DNA from: Verrucomicrobiota bacterium
GTDB taxonomy: Bacteria > Verrucomicrobiota > Verrucomicrobiia > Opitutales > Coraliomargaritaceae
Reading direction: 5' to 3'
DNA: 34,401 bases
NCBI GenBank assembly: GCA_030829145.1
Contig: JAURBE010000010.1
Span: forward strand, 1-34,401
The translations under genes were made by a program, and so were the position numbers. The notes beneath the pieces were generated by a model that was not told the DNA's origin, made no database searches, and was given only the letters and a program-made list of their open reading frames with translations. Of the stretch, positions 26,130 to 34,401 are shown piece by piece (positions within the stretch are counted from its first letter, which is position 1; every line of letters starts with the position of its first letter).

Positions 26130-27803
26130 TTAATCGCGGACTACGCCCATCGTTTTAAGCAACGTTGATATGTATGGGATGAGTTGCTTTTTACGACTCA
26201 CGATCCCCGACAGTTCATAGATGTTGTTTTGCCCACGTTGTGGGTAGTTGATTTGGCTTTTAAGTTCGTCGTTACCTGCGACAACGAGCAAGGAGTCTTG
26301 CGTGTTGATATCAGTGACCAGTAGGAAACTAAATAACAGCTTTTTCCGTGCGCGGTAAGCCTCAAGTGCTTGATCCAAGGCATCTTCATACTTGCAGAAA
26401 TTGTCAAAGCCGAGCTCTTCGATCTGAGAGACCGAATAGGAGATGGTTCCATCTGTATAACCCTTGCAGTCGGAGCAGACCACTTCTTCAGCCGTGTGAT
26501 TGAGGATCACCGAACCGGATGAGAAAATGAGTTCGGCCAGATCCTTTGCTTCAATCCCTGCGATTGGCGCAAGCCAATCCAGCAACTCGCCTTCAAGGGG
26601 TGTGGTCGTTGGACTGTTTAATAGCAGTGTGTCTGAGATGATGCCGCCCATCATTACGCCAGCGACACTCGGTGACGGAGTCAGCGATTGCGCGCGGAAC
26701 AGGTCGGCTATGATCGAGCAAGTTGAACCGACTGGTCGGTTGATGAATAAAATGGGTTGATCCGTCGGTATGTTACCGAGGCGGTGGTGGTCCAGAATCT
26801 CGGTGATTTGCACCTGGTCGGCGCCGTTGACGGCTTGCCCAAGTTCATTGTGATCGACGAGTGCAATACGTGTGTGGCTCGGGCGCAAGATGTCGCTCTT
26901 GGAGAATACGCCTAGTAGCTCCTTGTTCTCGTTGGTGACCATGTAGAGCGGATCGTTGACGTTGGCGATGCGGCGCTTAACGGATTCGATGCGATCCTCG
27001 GCAGTGAAGCATTTCACGTCAGTGTCGATCAAAGAGTCGATGTGCGTCGCGGTACGGATTATCCACGACGTGGTGGCAGAGTCGTAGGGGCTGACGATTA
27101 ACGAGACGTTACGCTTTTTGGCGCGCTCGATCATATCTTCGTCAACGTCGAGTCCACCTGTGATGACCAGCAGGCGTACGCCGAGCTGAAGGCAGCGCTC
27201 TTGGATGTCCCAGCGATCGCCCACCACGATCACACTAGTGTTGGCGTCGGTGCCTTTTTCTTTGTGATTATTGCCAAAGGAGCGGATATCCATCGCGCCC
27301 ACGCGCACGAAGAGCTCTTCGACTTCTTTGGAGTTGTGTTCGTGCAGCACAGTTGCGTTGAGTGAGCGAATAATCGCACTAATACTGGTGTGCACGCGGC
27401 GCATTTTGCGCGGTTCACTCGGCTTCGGGATGAAAAATTCGCCGAGTTGGAAAATCGAAATAAGGCCTTCAAGATGTCCAGCCTCGTCGACCACCGGTAA
27501 TGCGCGCACGTCGTATTTATCGATGAGTTCGAGCGCTTCGGCACAGGTACTGTCTTTGGTAACTGAGCGCACTTTCGAGTGCATGATGTTTTCTACGCGC
27601 GGTGTCACATCGCCGATGAACTGGGGTAAAGGCAGGTTGAAGCGCTCCAAGATGGCATCGATCCGCGCATTGGAATTGCCGCATCGCGCTGCGGTATATT
27701 CCGTTTCACCGACGGCGTGCTTGTACGCTTCGTAAGCGATTGCCGAGCAAATCGCATCGGCATCAGGATTTTTGTGGCCAAGAATGAAAATTGGGTCGGG
27801 CAT
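26130..27803 (-). CDS. ppaC: Family II inorganic pyrophosphatase with regulatory CBS and DRTGG domains
   Basis: The 557-residue protein is a manganese-dependent DHH-type pyrophosphatase: GHKNPDADAICSAIA at residue 9, LVDHNE near 315 and ILDHHRLGN near 336 form the metal site, and the C-terminal DHHA2 part has SRKKQLIPYISTLL. Between the first and second active-site segments are inserted two CBS domains (about 70-125 and 275-312) flanking a DRTGG-like region, as in clostridial CBS-pyrophosphatases regulated by adenine nucleotides. It drives biosynthesis by splitting pyrophosphate. Whether nucleotides regulate this one is inference. The ATG at 27803 begins MPDPIFILGHKN. Confidence 0.92.
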   Translation of the reverse strand: MPDPIFILGHKNPDADAICSAIAYEAYKHAVGETEYTAARCGNSNARIDAILERFNLPLPQFIGDVTPRVENIMHSKVRSVTKDSTCAEALELIDKYDVRALPVVDEAGHLEGLISIFQLGEFFIPKPSEPRKMRRVHTSISAIIRSLNATVLHEHNSKEVEELFVRVGAMDIRSFGNNHKEKGTDANTSVIVVGDRWDIQERCLQLGVRLLVITGGLDVDEDMIERAKKRNVSLIVSPYDSATTSWIIRTATHIDSLIDTDVKCFTAEDRIESVKRRIANVNDPLYMVTNENKELLGVFSKSDILRPSHTRIALVDHNELGQAVNGADQVQITEILDHHRLGNIPTDQPILFINRPVGSTCSIIADLFRAQSLTPSPSVAGVMMGGIISDTLLLNSPTTTPLEGELLDWLAPIAGIEAKDLAELIFSSGSVILNHTAEEVVCSDCKGYTDGTISYSVSQIEELGFDNFCKYEDALDQALEAYRARKKLLFSFLLVTDINTQDSLLVVAGNDELKSQINYPQRGQNNIYELSGIVSRKKQLIPYISTLLKTMGVVRD

Positions 27804-27996
27804 GATGATAGCTAGCTAAGCGATTATCGGAGTGTTAAACAATCCCAAAATTTCAAAGATAAACAAAGAAAAATCCAACTTAAGGTGAAGTCAATTTAAG
27901 ATTATTAAATTTTAAATGAGTTATGGATCTTAATTTCTGCGACTTATTGTTGGGTTTGGTGCATTACTCATGCAATTCTTGTAATTAGGGTAAATA

Positions 27997-28028
27997 AAAA
28001 ACCCGAACTCATAAGAATCCGGGTTTTT
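27997..28028 (-). terminator. Terminator after the prepilin-like gene
   Basis: AAAAACCCG (27997-28005) pairs with CGGGTTTTT (28020-28028) around a 14-nt loop. The T-run continues on the minus strand (GGGTTTTTTA), which suits the gene ending at 28049. Confidence 0.82.
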
Positions 28029-28048
28029 AAGAGAAATCTAAGAATTAC

Positions 28049-28765
28049 CTAGTTCGTTTGGCCATAATCCGGAGCAAGCTTGATTTGCTCTGCGGTGTAA
28101 AGATCGCTCATTTTGACTGTTTGGTCACCAGTTGTTGGGTTTACGAGCTGCCCATCTTCCTCGCCGAGTTCAGTGTAAAATTGAACGTGACCGTCAAGGT
28201 AAGCAATGTGTCCACCAAGGCCCCAAGGTGTATCTTTACCCCATGTGCCAGTTCCAGTATTCATGCCTCGTGTCCATGTGAGCGGTGTAGTCGAGGTGGG
28301 TGCATTGCCGCTGATACCGATTGCAAAGTCATAACCAACTGGGACGCCGCTCACCCAATCTTCGGAATCTTCATAAACGTTCTCATTGTTACGAAAGCCG
28401 ACAACTGCTGGCAGTGCGGAGCTGTAGTCAGCGACTGCTGGGTCTGAGCCAATGATCCAGATAGATGCGTCTGTTAGATCGACTTGTTTCGCGAGGAATG
28501 AGCCCACGCCGTAAATGTCGTCGCTAAACCCAGCTGCAGTGAGCTTCGCTGCGTTGAGCGTGCGCACGCGTCCACCGGAAGTGGAGTATGTTGCGTAGGA
28601 TACAGCGATTGAACGGATGTTGGATGCAGATTTTGTCTTATTCGCCACTTCGCGGACTTTGCCGACAGCAGGAATAAGGATTGCGGCAAGAATGCCGATA
28701 ATCGCGATAACGGTGAGGAGTTCAATCAGGGTGAAGCCTGAGCGTGGGGATTTTGTTTTGTTCAT
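28049..28765 (-). CDS. Prepilin-like protein with N-terminal cleavage/methylation motif
   Basis: The 238-residue protein starts MNKTKSPRSG, is expected to be cut after Gly10, and continues FTLIELLTVIAIIGILAAIL with Glu at +5, the type IV pilin/type II pseudopilin signature. The C-terminal GGHIAYLDGHVQFY resembles the DG-containing end motif of the large prepilin-like families in Verrucomicrobiota and Planctomycetota. The frame is open 16 codons further upstream, but the ATG at 28765 gives the normal short leader. No secretion or pilus gene is nearby, so it may be one of many stand-alone copies. Its role is unknown. The terminator at 27997 follows. Confidence 0.88.
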   Translation of the reverse strand: MNKTKSPRSGFTLIELLTVIAIIGILAAILIPAVGKVREVANKTKSASNIRSIAVSYATYSTSGGRVRTLNAAKLTAAGFSDDIYGVGSFLAKQVDLTDASIWIIGSDPAVADYSSALPAVVGFRNNENVYEDSEDWVSGVPVGYDFAIGISGNAPTSTTPLTWTRGMNTGTGTWGKDTPWGLGGHIAYLDGHVQFYTELGEEDGQLVNPTTGDQTVKMSDLYTAEQIKLAPDYGQTN

Positions 28766-28900
28766 GATGATAATAAATTGGTGGGGGAATGTATTGCAGC
28801 GCTTCGACGCCATTCAATTAAAACAATGAATTTACGGAGCTTATTACTGTAAGTCCAACTCTTTTTGATGCTGATTTTAAAGGAGATGCGGGGTGCGAGT

Positions 28901-29047
28901 GTAGCGGAGTCCGCGAAGCGGTTCCGATGCGTCGTGCCAGGTGCGGTCGTAATGGCTTCAGTCTTCGCTAAAGCTGCGCCCTGACACGTCGCCAATCCGC
29001 TACGAATGAAGGGATTCTGTTGTCGCGGAGTCCGCGAAGCGGTTCCG
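28901..29047. repeat. REP palindromes on the 3' side of the RAYT gene
   Basis: GTAG followed by CGGA-gt-CCGC-gaa-GCGG-t-TCCG is at 28901-28926, and a copy with head GTCG is at 29022-29047, three bases from the transposase stop. Between them is an inverted unit (CGTAATGGCTTC ... GCCAATCCGCTAC) split by 31 extra bases at 28960-28990. The GTAG head plus an imperfect hairpin is the hallmark of RAYT-associated REPs. Confidence 0.82.
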
Positions 29048-29050
29048 ATC

Positions 29051-29587
29051 TTAATCCGCCTGTTGCTGATAGCCCTTCCAAAAATTTTCCCAGAAATAAT
29101 CTTTGCGAATGTCTAGCTGCGGGTAACCGGGCAGGATCGTCCCGGTGTAAGGCCATTCTTGCCAAGTCGTTACGAGGTTTTTACGCACAGGGTTTCGTCG
29201 TATGTAACCGATTAGATCTGAGAAGCCATCATTGGTTCTGTCATCCTCTCGCAACACATTGTCGTAGGCTTGTTTCGATAGCTGTATCGGGTGTAGCAAT
29301 TTGTTCCATTCGCGACTGAATTCTCGAACCAGCGGTAATTGATCTGCGTGCTGGTTTAAGCCGATAAATACGAAATGTGCGTGGTCCGGCATTAAGCAAT
29401 AGACTGGACAGCATTGGTGGTAACGCACCAGCCATTGAAGAAGCATCGCATGCACATCGTGGTGGTGCTGTTTTGTTAGCCAACCGGTTGCTCTATTTTG
29501 CATGGAGAACGTCCAATGCGCATAGGCTTTGTTTTGGTAGAATACCGGAGCCAGTCGTTTGAGCTGACTCTTGTATTTGTGTGGCAT
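29051..29587 (-). mobile_element. REP-associated tyrosine transposase (RAYT, Y1/HUH family)
   Basis: The 178-residue coding frame encodes a Y1-type HUH transposase: MPDHAHFVF gives the metal-binding His69-x-His71 pair, and GYIRRNPVRKNLV carries the single catalytic tyrosine (Tyr128) in the family context Y-I-x-x-N-P-V-x-x-x-L-V. Length is normal for RAYTs and no frameshift is seen, so it may be active. REP palindromes with a GTAG head lie on both sides (28901-29047, 29641-29890), as expected for its substrates. RAYTs cut and join single-stranded REP DNA and are usually single-copy and host-domesticated. A small palindrome, TGGATC-tgc-GATCCA (29609-29623), lies just upstream of the start. Confidence 0.92.
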
Positions 29588-29640
29588 GGTTGGGTATTAA
29601 GGGGGTTTTGGATCTGCGATCCAGCCTGAAATGTTTCGTG

Positions 29641-29890
29641 CGTCGTAATGGCTTCGCCAATCCGCTACGAATGAAGGAGTTCTGCTGTAGCGGAGTCCGC
29701 GAAGCGGTTCCGATGCGTTGTGCAAGGTGCGTCGTAATGGCTTCGCCAATCCGCTACGAATGAAGGAGTTCTGCTGTAGCGGAGTCCGCGAAGCGGTTTC
29801 GATGCGTTGTGCAAGGTGCGTCGTAATGGCTTCGCCAATCCGCTACGAATGAAGGAGTTCTGCTGTAGCGGAGTCCGCGAAGCGGTTCCG
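29641..29890. repeat. Tandem 89-bp BIME-like array of paired REPs
   Basis: Paired, oppositely facing REPs repeat with an exact period of 89 bp: forward units (GTAGCGGAGTCCGCGAAGCG...) begin at 29687, 29776 and 29865, and inverted units (AATGGCTTCGCCAATCCGC...) end at 29668, 29757 and 29846. About 2.8 copies are present and nearly identical; one visible change is TTCCG to TTTCG near 29799. Each forward unit has hairpin CCGC-gaa-GCGG, each inverted unit TGGC-ttc-GCCA. Confidence 0.9.
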
Positions 29891-29928
29891 AAGCGTTGCA
29901 GTGTGTTTCACCTCTTGATACGCACAAA

Positions 29929-29959
29929 AAAACGCCCACACAACCTGTGTGGGCGTTTT
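29929..29959 (-). terminator. Intrinsic terminator after glyA
   Basis: A perfect 14-bp stem, AAAACGCCCACACA (29929-29942) with TGTGTGGGCGTTTT (29946-29959), has loop ACC. On the minus strand it is followed by a seven-T run. It lies 57 bp beyond the glyA stop and separates glyA from the REP array. Confidence 0.94.
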
Positions 29960-30015
29960 GTCAAAGGTGCGCAGTTATCACTACGCGATCTCACCGCGTC
30001 AATCAACGCATCTCT

Positions 30016-31287
30016 TTATGCCGGGTAAGGCAGCGGGTATTTCGCGCTGAGCTCTTCGGCGATGGCGCGTGCTTGTGCGATCGCGCTTTCGTCGGTCGGT
30101 GCTGCGAGCACGATATCGATCGCTTCTGCGATACGCACCATGTCGGCCTCGACCATGCCGCGACTGGTGACCGCAGGTGTGCCCAGGCGGATACCGCTGG
30201 TTTGGAAGGGGCTGCGTGTCTCACCTGGGACAGTATTCTTGTTAGTGGTGATGTTGGCTGCGTCCAGTGCGATTTGCGCGACTTTACCAGTGAGGTCTGC
30301 ATCTTTTGTGCGCAGATCGATCATCATTAGATGGTTCTCGGTGCCGCCACTAATGATATGGTGGCCACGCTCAATCAATGCATTCGCGAGTGCCTTGGCA
30401 TTTGCTGCGACTTGCTGCTGATACGCTTTGAAGTTGTCGGTTGCGCACTCTTTGAAGCAAACCGCCTTGGCTGCAACTACGTGCATGAGTGGTCCGCCTT
30501 GCGTCCCAGGAAACACTGCAGAGTCGATTTTTTTGGCATGTGCTTCTTTGCACAAGATTAGTCCGCCACGCGGGCCACGCAGTGTTTTGTGCGTGGTGGT
30601 GGTGACGAAATCTGCGTGTGGCACCGGAGAGGGGTGCACGCCAGCTGCAACAAGGCCAGCAATGTGGGCAATATCGGCCATTAGGTAAGCACCGATTTCG
30701 CGGGCGATCTCGCCCATACGCTGAAAATCGATGATGCGCGAGTAGGCAGATGCACCAACAGTGATCATCTTTGGCTTCTCCGTACGGGCAATTTCAGCGA
30801 TACTTTCGTAGTCGATGAGACCGTCTTCGACGCCGACGCCGTAGTTAACGACTTCATACGTCATGCCGCTGAAATTCATTGGGTGACCGTGCGTGAGGTG
30901 CCCACCATCAGCGAGGCTCATCGTTAGAATTTTGTCGCCCGGGCGTAAGACAGACAGGTAGACCGCAGCATTTGCCTGGCTGCCTGAGTGTGGTTGGACA
31001 TTGGCATGATCGGCACCAAACAGGCTTTTCGCTCGCTCGATGGCAAGCTCTTCGACGACATCGACGTGCTCGCAGCCACCATAGTAGCGTTTGCCGGGAT
31101 AGCCTTCAGCATATTTGTTGGTGAGCACGCTACCCTGTGCTTCCATCACGGAAGGGTAGGTGAAGTTCTCCGAGGCGATGAGCTCGATGTGGCTTTCTTG
31201 GCGCTTACGCTCTGCGGCGATTGCGGCTGATATCTCTGGATCGATGCTCGCGAGTGGAGTCGGGTTCAAGGCGGAGGTGTTGTTCAT
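30016..31287 (-). CDS. glyA: Serine hydroxymethyltransferase
   Basis: The 423-residue PLP enzyme moves a one-carbon unit between serine and tetrahydrofolate, forming glycine. Seen: [78 protein letters not shown], the PLP lysine in [13 protein letters not shown] near residue 232, and [13 protein letters not shown]. Length is normal. The ATG at 31287 precedes MNNTSALNP; no Shine-Dalgarno is visible. It follows the exported protein at 31331-32806 by 43 bp on the same strand and may share its transcript. The strong terminator at 29929 ends it. Confidence 0.97.
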   Translation of the reverse strand: MNNTSALNPTPLASIDPEISAAIAAERKRQESHIELIASENFTYPSVMEAQGSVLTNKYAEGYPGKRYYGGCEHVDVVEELAIERAKSLFGADHANVQPHSGSQANAAVYLSVLRPGDKILTMSLADGGHLTHGHPMNFSGMTYEVVNYGVGVEDGLIDYESIAEIARTEKPKMITVGASAYSRIIDFQRMGEIAREIGAYLMADIAHIAGLVAAGVHPSPVPHADFVTTTTHKTLRGPRGGLILCKEAHAKKIDSAVFPGTQGGPLMHVVAAKAVCFKECATDNFKAYQQQVAANAKALANALIERGHHIISGGTENHLMMIDLRTKDADLTGKVAQIALDAANITTNKNTVPGETRSPFQTSGIRLGTPAVTSRGMVEADMVRIAEAIDIVLAAPTDESAIAQARAIAEELSAKYPLPYPA

Positions 31288-31330
31288 AGTATGTGTGAAT
31301 TAAAAGAAAATGTGTGGCTGTGGTTGGACT

Positions 31331-32806
31331 CTAAAAAGGCCATTTCCAATTTTTCTTCGCCTGCTTAGGCGCGTCTGCAGTTGTGGGTGTAGGGTTGTCG
31401 GTTGCGGGCTCTTCGACTGCCATCAATGCAGTGGAATCTGCAATGCCAGCTTCTGCGTCGGCCTTGGCTACGGTGACTGGTTTTTCGCTCCAGAAGGGCC
31501 ACCACCATGGGTCGTTTCGGTCAGATCCTTCGAAGCTTTCTTGAATCAGTGCATCGGTCGATTGCGGCGCATCGTCTTCGCCAAATGGCCAAGCCCAGCG
31601 CATAAATGTTTGGCCCCAATCGGCATCTTCTGGCGAGGCGGTGACACCTGCAGCTTCAGCGAGGCTGAGCATTTGTTCGGCGACGTCTTGACGACCTTGA
31701 AGGTGCGCAGCAAATTTGGCAGCGTCTTCAGGGGCAGCGGAGAGTATTCGGGTGGGTACACCATCGAGTGGCCGACCGGGCTGATATTCGTAGAGCAGAA
31801 AGCCTTGGCCTACTGGGCTGAGGACTTTGCGCATTCCATCATCCCAACGCATGAAGATGTCTTGGCCAGTCATGCGCCATGTACCCTCCAGTGTAGAATC
31901 GGTTGATGTGCTCAGACCGCCGAAGCGGCTGATCTCGACGCGCTCGAATGTTTTTTCGCTGCGTTGTATGATCCAGTTGCCACGGTAAAAGAGGCTGGCA
32001 TTTTTGCGGCTGGAAAAAGCAATACCGCTGGCACCAGCCTGTTTTTCCGCGGAATAGAGGGTGCGCCATTCGACGGGGAGATTGTCGTTACTGGTGCGGC
32101 TTGCACCGAGGCGCTCGGATGCATCGGAGTCGATCACAGTGCCCGGGGCAATCAATTGGTAAGAAACACTGCGCTCATTTTGCTTCAGGATGCCGTAGTG
32201 ACCGGTGTCCCACGCGAGGTGTAGTTCGCTGCCTTGTTTGGCCCATGTGCCTCGCCGGCCTGAGGGACTGGCGTTACCAGGGCTCCAGTTACTCGCGGCT
32301 GAGCGGTTGGGCTCGACGATGACATAATAGGTGCCGTTGCTGGTCTCGATTTCCCATGTGCCAAAAAAGCCTTTGGCTTTGTCTCGGTCGGAGATTTCTT
32401 CGTCTGGCATGGAGGGGGCTTTGGCCCACTGGCCGAGTACTTCTTTAGGCACCAGTTCGGCTTGTGTGGTGTAAAGCGTGTTGGCTGCAGCATCGGTGAA
32501 AGCGACTGCATCACCCAGGGCGTCACGCGAAATAAGGTGGGAGCTGCCATCTGTCCATTTTAGGGTGGCGCCTGTTTCGTCGCTACTCCAAGTCCCTTTG
32601 TAGACGGTGCGGTCGGCGTTATCTCCCCAGAAGTAGGAGGCTAGACCATTACGCTTCACAATCAAAATAAGCGCGCCTTGGTCGGGTGATTCAATCTGCC
32701 AGGTCCCTCGGTAGAGCTCGTCACTTTCTTGTGCAGACAAGGAAAATCCGAACGCCAGTGAGCTGAATCCTAAAACGCCTGCTTTAAAAAATGCGTTAAA
32801 AGTCAT
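31331..32806 (-). CDS. Exported protein with three repeated beta domains and Trp-Pro-Phe motifs
   Basis: I do not recognise this 491-residue protein. Residues 1-26 are a signal peptide ending in LSAQ. Three copies of a beta-rich domain follow at about 32-115, 148-222 and 274-355. Each has G-T/N-W-x-I at its start (GTWQI 34, GTWEI 149, GNWII 276), a second GTW (71, 186, 308) and then W-x-x-G (WTDG 84, WDTG 199, WDDG 321). A helical stretch (359-390) and a low-complexity Ala/Asp/Pro tail follow, holding RWAWPF (403-408), PWWWPF (433-438) and, as the very last residues, NWKWPF (486-491). I start it at the ATG at 32806; the open frame upstream adds 21 residues unlike a signal peptide. Confidence 0.78.
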   Translation of the reverse strand: MTFNAFFKAGVLGFSSLAFGFSLSAQESDELYRGTWQIESPDQGALILIVKRNGLASYFWGDNADRTVYKGTWSSDETGATLKWTDGSSHLISRDALGDAVAFTDAAANTLYTTQAELVPKEVLGQWAKAPSMPDEEISDRDKAKGFFGTWEIETSNGTYYVIVEPNRSAASNWSPGNASPSGRRGTWAKQGSELHLAWDTGHYGILKQNERSVSYQLIAPGTVIDSDASERLGASRTSNDNLPVEWRTLYSAEKQAGASGIAFSSRKNASLFYRGNWIIQRSEKTFERVEISRFGGLSTSTDSTLEGTWRMTGQDIFMRWDDGMRKVLSPVGQGFLLYEYQPGRPLDGVPTRILSAAPEDAAKFAAHLQGRQDVAEQMLSLAEAAGVTASPEDADWGQTFMRWAWPFGEDDAPQSTDALIQESFEGSDRNDPWWWPFWSEKPVTVAKADAEAGIADSTALMAVEEPATDNPTPTTADAPKQAKKNWKWPF

Positions 32807-32972
32807 ATAGTGTCTCTGAGCGGAGAAAAAAGTCATGCAATGTGGATATTTTTCGCAGGTCTGCCACACAACTATAAAATGGTGCGCAGTGCGGAATGGG
32901 GAAATTTTATTAATTAGATAAGTGCTGCAAATTCATCGGGTTCCTGTGCTTGATGAGAAGATGGTTGTTTAG

Positions 32973-33752
32973 CTACTCAGGTCGTCCGATGCGTGCGAAA
33001 TCGAGGATACTGCGGCTAATACTACCGCGTTCCAGTGCAGCGCGATCGGTGTTCTGGGCGGATTCAAGCTGAATGCCGTCGGAGTAGCGAAAGGCATATT
33101 TGCCCGGACTAGTTGCTTCATAGAGGCTACCGAGTTCGATTTTTGCGGGCACTGTTGTTTCGATCAGGCTGTCTTGATTTGTTTGTGCCGGGAAGTTGAT
33201 ATTCAAGACAGTCCCTGTGCGCGGCGGATTTTTGAGTGTGTCGAGGGCCAACTGGCTGGCATGTGTCGCCGCGGCAATAAGTGAGTGGGTCAAATCACCT
33301 TCGGTGAGGCCTTTATTTTTTTGGATGCCTTCAAATAGGTGGTTCGGCACGCATTTGCTGAAAGCGATGGCAGGAAGGCCCCAGAGCGCGCCTTCAATCG
33401 CTCCTGCAATGGTCCCAGAGCTGAGGATCAGAGTCTCTGTAGTGTTGTAGCCGATGTTGATTCCTGAAAGCACGATATCGGGCTGCTTCGATATGAGGTT
33501 GCCCAAGGCGATATTCACACAATCTGTCGGCGTACCACTGATCGCCCACGCGTCCACGCCAGCAGGGAAAATGGACGGGCTGCGAATGACTTCGACTTCG
33601 CCGTGACGGCTGACGGCTCGGCCGATCCAGCTTTGTTCAAATGCTGGGGCGGCAACGGAGACATCAAAGTCGGGCAGGAGCGCGTCGACGAGTCGGTGCA
33701 GGAAGACGGAGTCGATTCCATCGTCGTTGGTGACGAGAGCGTGTGGTTTCAT
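32973..33752 (-). CDS. surE: 5'/3'-nucleotidase SurE
   Basis: The 259-residue protein matches Sur[11 protein letters not shown] with the paired metal-binding Asp at residues 10-11, [16 protein letters not shown] with the conserved Ser, [28 protein letters not shown] with the metal-site Asn, and [15 protein letters not shown]. SurE is a divalent-metal phosphatase acting on nucleoside monophosphates, linked to stationary-phase survival. It starts 25 bp after the thioesterase stop, so the two probably share a transcript. No Shine-Dalgarno is visible before the ATG at 33752. Confidence 0.94.
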   Translation of the reverse strand: MKPHALVTNDDGIDSVFLHRLVDALLPDFDVSVAAPAFEQSWIGRAVSRHGEVEVIRSPSIFPAGVDAWAISGTPTDCVNIALGNLISKQPDIVLSGINIGYNTTETLILSSGTIAGAIEGALWGLPAIAFSKCVPNHLFEGIQKNKGLTEGDLTHSLIAAATHASQLALDTLKNPPRTGTVLNINFPAQTNQDSLIETTVPAKIELGSLYEATSPGKYAFRYSDGIQLESAQNTDRAALERGSISRSILDFARIGRPE

Positions 33753-33777
33753 AAAGGTGAGTTAGTTGCAGTATTGG

Positions 33778-34239
33778 TCACACTCCCGAGGGTCTTGCCA
33801 GTGCTTCGGGGGGTGCTTCTGTAATTCGAGCGAGAACGTGCTCTGGGAGCTCGATGGATTGCAGTTCACCGTCCTCTGTGAGCTTGGTGAGCATGGTGGT
33901 AATTGTGGCTCTGGCGGCTTGGGTGCGGCTGCCGTCTTTGTTTTGACGAAAGATACGAAAGAGGAAAACGATCGAGCGATCTTTGACTGTTTTAACAGCT
34001 AAATGAATTTCAATCGTGTCCCCAAACCGCAGCGGTGCGGTGAATTTACATTCGGCGCGGGCGCGTGGCCAACCGACCAGCTCACCGTGTTTTGTGTTTA
34101 TCAGATCGACGCCTGCGGCTTCGAAAAAGTCGCGCTCGGCGGTCTCCATATATTTAAAGAAATTCGAAAAATGGACGAGGCCGGCCATGTCGGTTTCGGA
34201 AAATTCAATGCGTCGGGTCGATGTATGCTCATATGCCAT
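33778..34239 (-). CDS. Hotdog-fold acyl-CoA thioesterase (YbgC/4HBT family)
   Basis: The 153-residue protein ([17 protein letters not shown]) has the 4-hydroxybenzoyl-CoA thioesterase pattern: [20 protein letters not shown] with the active-site Asp/His region, [13 protein letters not shown], and [17 protein letters not shown], typical of the YbgC subgroup. Such enzymes split acyl-CoA thioesters; the natural substrate is unclear and it is not next to tol genes here. An ATG six codons upstream (34257) is possible, but the one at 34239 fits the family better. It is the first gene of the surE transcript. The remaining bases to 34401 hold no feature I can name. Confidence 0.88.
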   Translation of the reverse strand: MAYEHTSTRRIEFSETDMAGLVHFSNFFKYMETAERDFFEAAGVDLINTKHGELVGWPRARAECKFTAPLRFGDTIEIHLAVKTVKDRSIVFLFRIFRQNKDGSRTQAARATITTMLTKLTEDGELQSIELPEHVLARITEAPPEALARPSGV

Positions 34240-34401
34240 GGGAAGATAGATGAACACTGTCTGAAATTTGGCAAGATGAGTTGGATGTTTATCCTAGATT
34301 CGAAAGTTCGATGGAGGGCGGCTAAAAATGACGCATATGTGATGCCTAGTGTGAAGTACGCTAAATTCGCACTATTATAACGAGGCCTTCGAAGGGATAT
34401 G

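Noticed and set aside
29641..29890. CRISPR array
   Set aside because: The 89-bp units are continuous direct repeats with no variable spacers, and no cas gene is present; they fit REP pairs.
29896..30330. 144-codon plus-strand open frame over the glyA terminator
   Set aside because: It runs across a strong terminator and is antisense to glyA; it has no domain.

Overview
The window looks like core chromosome from a member of the Verrucomicrobiota, most likely a marine Opitutia/Puniceicoccales (Coraliomargarita-like) organism. This assignment is inference from gene content, because there is no rRNA to settle it. The signs are: an LL-diaminopimelate aminotransferase (DapL); a stand-alone prepilin-like protein with a C-terminal LDGHV-type motif; a membrane protein with an SHD1-like domain; a Trp-rich alpha-repeat protein; a PEP-CTERM-like tail; and gene starts that almost never carry a Shine-Dalgarno sequence. 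Gene order is dense, with short gaps and several clear intrinsic terminators.

Layout. 1-1865 (minus): a partial exported alpha-repeat protein and tatD. 2058-8627 (plus): trxB, a small tandem repeat, pdxH, a PHP-type histidinol phosphatase, menA, yajC and a fused secDF, closed by a terminator. 8770-11371 (plus): recJ and pdxJ. 11524-12334: an unrecognised surface protein behind a promoter framed by two palindromes. 12676-15931 (plus): nnr, dprA, ppnP. 16033-17277 (minus): dapL. 17361-21631 (plus): panC, nadB, panE, nth. 21663-22025 (minus): a small putative lipoprotein. 22238-24829 (plus): clpB with a long hairpin in its leader. 25054-25593 (plus): the SHD1-like membrane protein. 25594-26129: a non-coding stretch with hairpins. 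26130-28765 (minus): a CBS-domain family II pyrophosphatase and a prepilin-like protein. 28901-29890: a REP-associated tyrosine transposase (RAYT) flanked by REP palindromes on both sides. 30016-34239 (minus): glyA, a three-domain exported protein of unknown function, surE and a hotdog thioesterase.

How the genes work together. Cofactor metabolism is prominent. PdxJ makes pyridoxine phosphate and PdxH oxidises it to PLP, which DapL and GlyA use. PanE and PanC are two steps of pantothenate synthesis. NadB starts NAD synthesis and Nnr repairs damaged NAD(P)H. MenA makes the menaquinone side-chain joint. YajC and SecDF serve protein export, which fits the number of predicted exported proteins here. 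RecJ, DprA and Nth are DNA maintenance or uptake proteins, and ClpB and TrxB handle protein quality and redox.

The most interesting non-ordinary signals are the RAYT/REP locus with a tandem 89-bp array, the paired 13-bp palindromes around an extended -10 promoter at 11524-11579, and the 14-bp clpB leader hairpin at 22152-22186. I found no CRISPR array, prophage, tRNA or rRNA gene, and no clear multi-gene defence system.
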